Assembly: GCA_015494005.1 (NCBI GenBank)
Contig: WGCB01000642.1
Coordinates: 1-6,005, forward strand
Reading direction: 5' to 3'
Source: Caldilineaceae bacterium
GTDB lineage: Bacteria; Chloroflexota; Anaerolineae; Caldilineales; Caldilineaceae
DNA length: 6,005 nt
Made by a program: the position numbers and the translations under genes. Below the pieces are notes generated by a model. It saw only the letters and a list, made by a program, of their open reading frames with translations. It did no database searches and was not told the origin of the DNA. Shown here one piece after another: positions 5,463 through 6,005 of the stretch; within the stretch, counting starts at the first letter, position 1; every line of letters starts with the position of its first letter.

Positions 5463-5768
5463 TCACGAAACCGCCACCAGGAAGAGCCGGCGCTGGAAGC
5501 CGCCCCGCTCCTCCTGCTTGCGGGCCCGCAGGGCCTCCAGCTGGGACGGGGTCATCCCCTGGGCCTGGGCCAGGGCGTAGACCACCTCCAGGATGTCGGC
5601 CAGCTCCTCCCCCTGGCCAGAGTGGAGGAACTCGTCCACCTCTTCCTGGAGCTTGCGGGCCAGGGCTGCCCGGTAGGCCTCCGGGCCCAGGACCTGGACC
5701 TGGGGCGCGCGGCCTGCCGCTCGGATGATCTCCGGGATGCGATCCCGCACCAGCTTGCCCTGACTCAT
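5463..5768 (-). CDS. MazG-like (COG4997-type) nucleoside triphosphate pyrophosphohydrolase
   Basis: The 101-residue cytoplasmic protein belongs to the all-alpha NTP pyrophosphatase group (MazG/HisE/dUTPase-2 superfamily), enzymes that hydrolyse nucleoside triphosphates, often non-canonical ones, to monophosphate and pyrophosphate. The opening GKLVRDRIPEII (4-15) and closing KQEERGGFQRRLFL (84-97) match the small family annotated as house-cleaning NTP pyrophosphatases. The metal-binding motif EExxE...ExxD is complete: Glu42-Glu43, Glu46, Glu55 and Asp58. The start at 5768 is chosen because an AGGAGG site lies 6 bases upstream and because homologues I know begin right before KLVRD; a longer frame reaching 5807 adds a basic, non-conserved leader. 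It lies between the solute-binding protein gene (103 bases upstream) and the MalF-like permease (37 bases downstream), all on the same strand, which is unusual company. The family assignment is firm; the nucleotide substrate is unknown. Confidence 0.9.
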   Translation of the reverse strand: MSQGKLVRDRIPEIIRAAGRAPQVQVLGPEAYRAALARKLQEEVDEFLHSGQGEELADILEVVYALAQAQGMTPSQLEALRARKQEERGGFQRRLFLVAVS

Positions 5769-5774
5769 GCCACG

Positions 5775-5780
5775 CCTCCT
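5775..5780 (-). promoter_or_regulatory. Ribosome binding site AGGAGG deciding the MazG-like start
   Basis: AGGAGG on the - strand is 6 bases before the ATG at 5768, the ideal distance. It supports this start over the upstream in-frame codon at 5807. Confidence 0.85.
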
Positions 5781-5812
5781 GTCCCAGGCCCCGTCCCCGC
5801 GGGGCACGCGAA

Positions 5813-5838
5813 GGGCGCCCCCACACCGGAGGGCACCC
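5813..5838 (-). other. Hairpin between solute-binding protein and MazG-like genes
   Basis: Bases 5813-5820 pair with 5831-5838 around a 10-base loop. Seven pairs are Watson-Crick and the eighth is a G-U wobble in the - strand transcript but a C-A mismatch on the + strand, so the stem is complete only in the operon's RNA. It begins 33 bases after the binding-protein stop and has no T-run after it. A small GC palindrome (5795-5804) follows. Such hairpins often protect binding-protein mRNA or lower downstream expression; here that is inference. Confidence 0.35.
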
Positions 5839-5871
5839 CTTTGCTGCCGTCGCGAGACGATCCTTGCACGG

Positions 5872-6005
5872 TTATTTGAAGGGAGCCAGGGCAGCGTCCG
5901 CTTCCTTCTGGGCCGCCGCCATGGCCTCGGCCGGGCTCATCGCCCCGTTGTACGCCTTCTGGAGGTAGTTGTGGAAGATGTTGCGCACCTCGCCCAGGTT
6001 CTGGA
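5872..6005 (-). CDS. Extracellular solute-binding protein of a sugar ABC transporter, C-terminal end (5' part outside window)
   Basis: Only the last 43 codons are in the window, ending in TAA at 5872-5874. They read QNLGEVRNIFHNYLQKAYNG, then AMSPAEAMAAAQKEADAALA and PFK. This is the usual closing helix pair of family 1 carbohydrate-binding proteins, where a phrase like Y.G.MSPEEAL..A..EAD..L is very common just before the stop. The protein would sit outside the membrane, probably as a lipoprotein, and deliver its sugar to the two permeases encoded downstream on the same strand. The sugar cannot be told from this fragment. The assignment rests on the C-terminal pattern plus the neighbouring permease genes, and I consider it likely rather than proven. 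Confidence 0.8.
   Translation of the reverse strand, partial: QNLGEVRNIFHNYLQKAYNGAMSPAEAMAAAQKEADAALAPFK

Noticed and set aside
5769..5807. An upstream start extending the MazG-like protein by 13 residues
   Set aside because: The added residues are Arg/Gly-rich and not family-like, and the AGGAGG site lies inside this extension, pointing to the ATG at 5768.

Overview
The window is a GC-rich bacterial chromosomal segment with seven protein-coding genes (two cut by the window edges), no RNA genes, no mobile element and no CRISPR. The GC-rich coding bias, the threonine/alanine/proline linker in a secreted protein, and the short degenerate intergenic arrays (GATTGG/CCAATC-type heptamers and CTCCTTGT-type octamers) resemble what I know of Chloroflexota (Caldilineae/Anaerolineae-like). 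That placement is inference from style, not from a marker gene. No gene-free stretch reaches 300 bases; the longest is about 150.

Left part, + strand: the C-terminal end of an exported Ig-like domain protein (1-401), a small PPM/SpoIIE-type serine/threonine phosphatase (475-1194), and a small P-loop kinase-like protein (1291-1725). A gap of 152 bases (1726-1877) made almost entirely of two degenerate repeat tracts then separates these from genes on the other strand, which converge on it.

Right part, - strand, read from right to left: the C-terminus of an extracellular solute-binding protein (from 6005 down to 5872), a 101-residue MazG-like nucleotide pyrophosphohydrolase (5768-5463), and two carbohydrate ABC transporter permeases, MalF/UgpA-like (5425-4514) and MalG/UgpE-like (4524-3670), which overlap by 11 bases. 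These look like one sugar-uptake operon of the CUT1 type with a pyrophosphohydrolase inserted between the binding protein and the permeases. No ATPase gene is in view. Further downstream on the same strand is a 550-residue CPA1 (NhaP-like) sodium/proton antiporter (3530-1878) with a long hydrophilic C-terminal tail, whose last residues are encoded by repeat sequence.

Most genes are ordinary family members. The parts worth a second look are the intergenic repeats: CCAATC-type arrays sit on the sense strand 12-13 bases before two starts that lack a Shine-Dalgarno sequence, and a related tract fills the convergent gap and runs into the antiporter reading frame. The MazG-like gene inside the sugar transporter cluster is the other unusual point. 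I did not find convincing evidence of a wholly new biological system.
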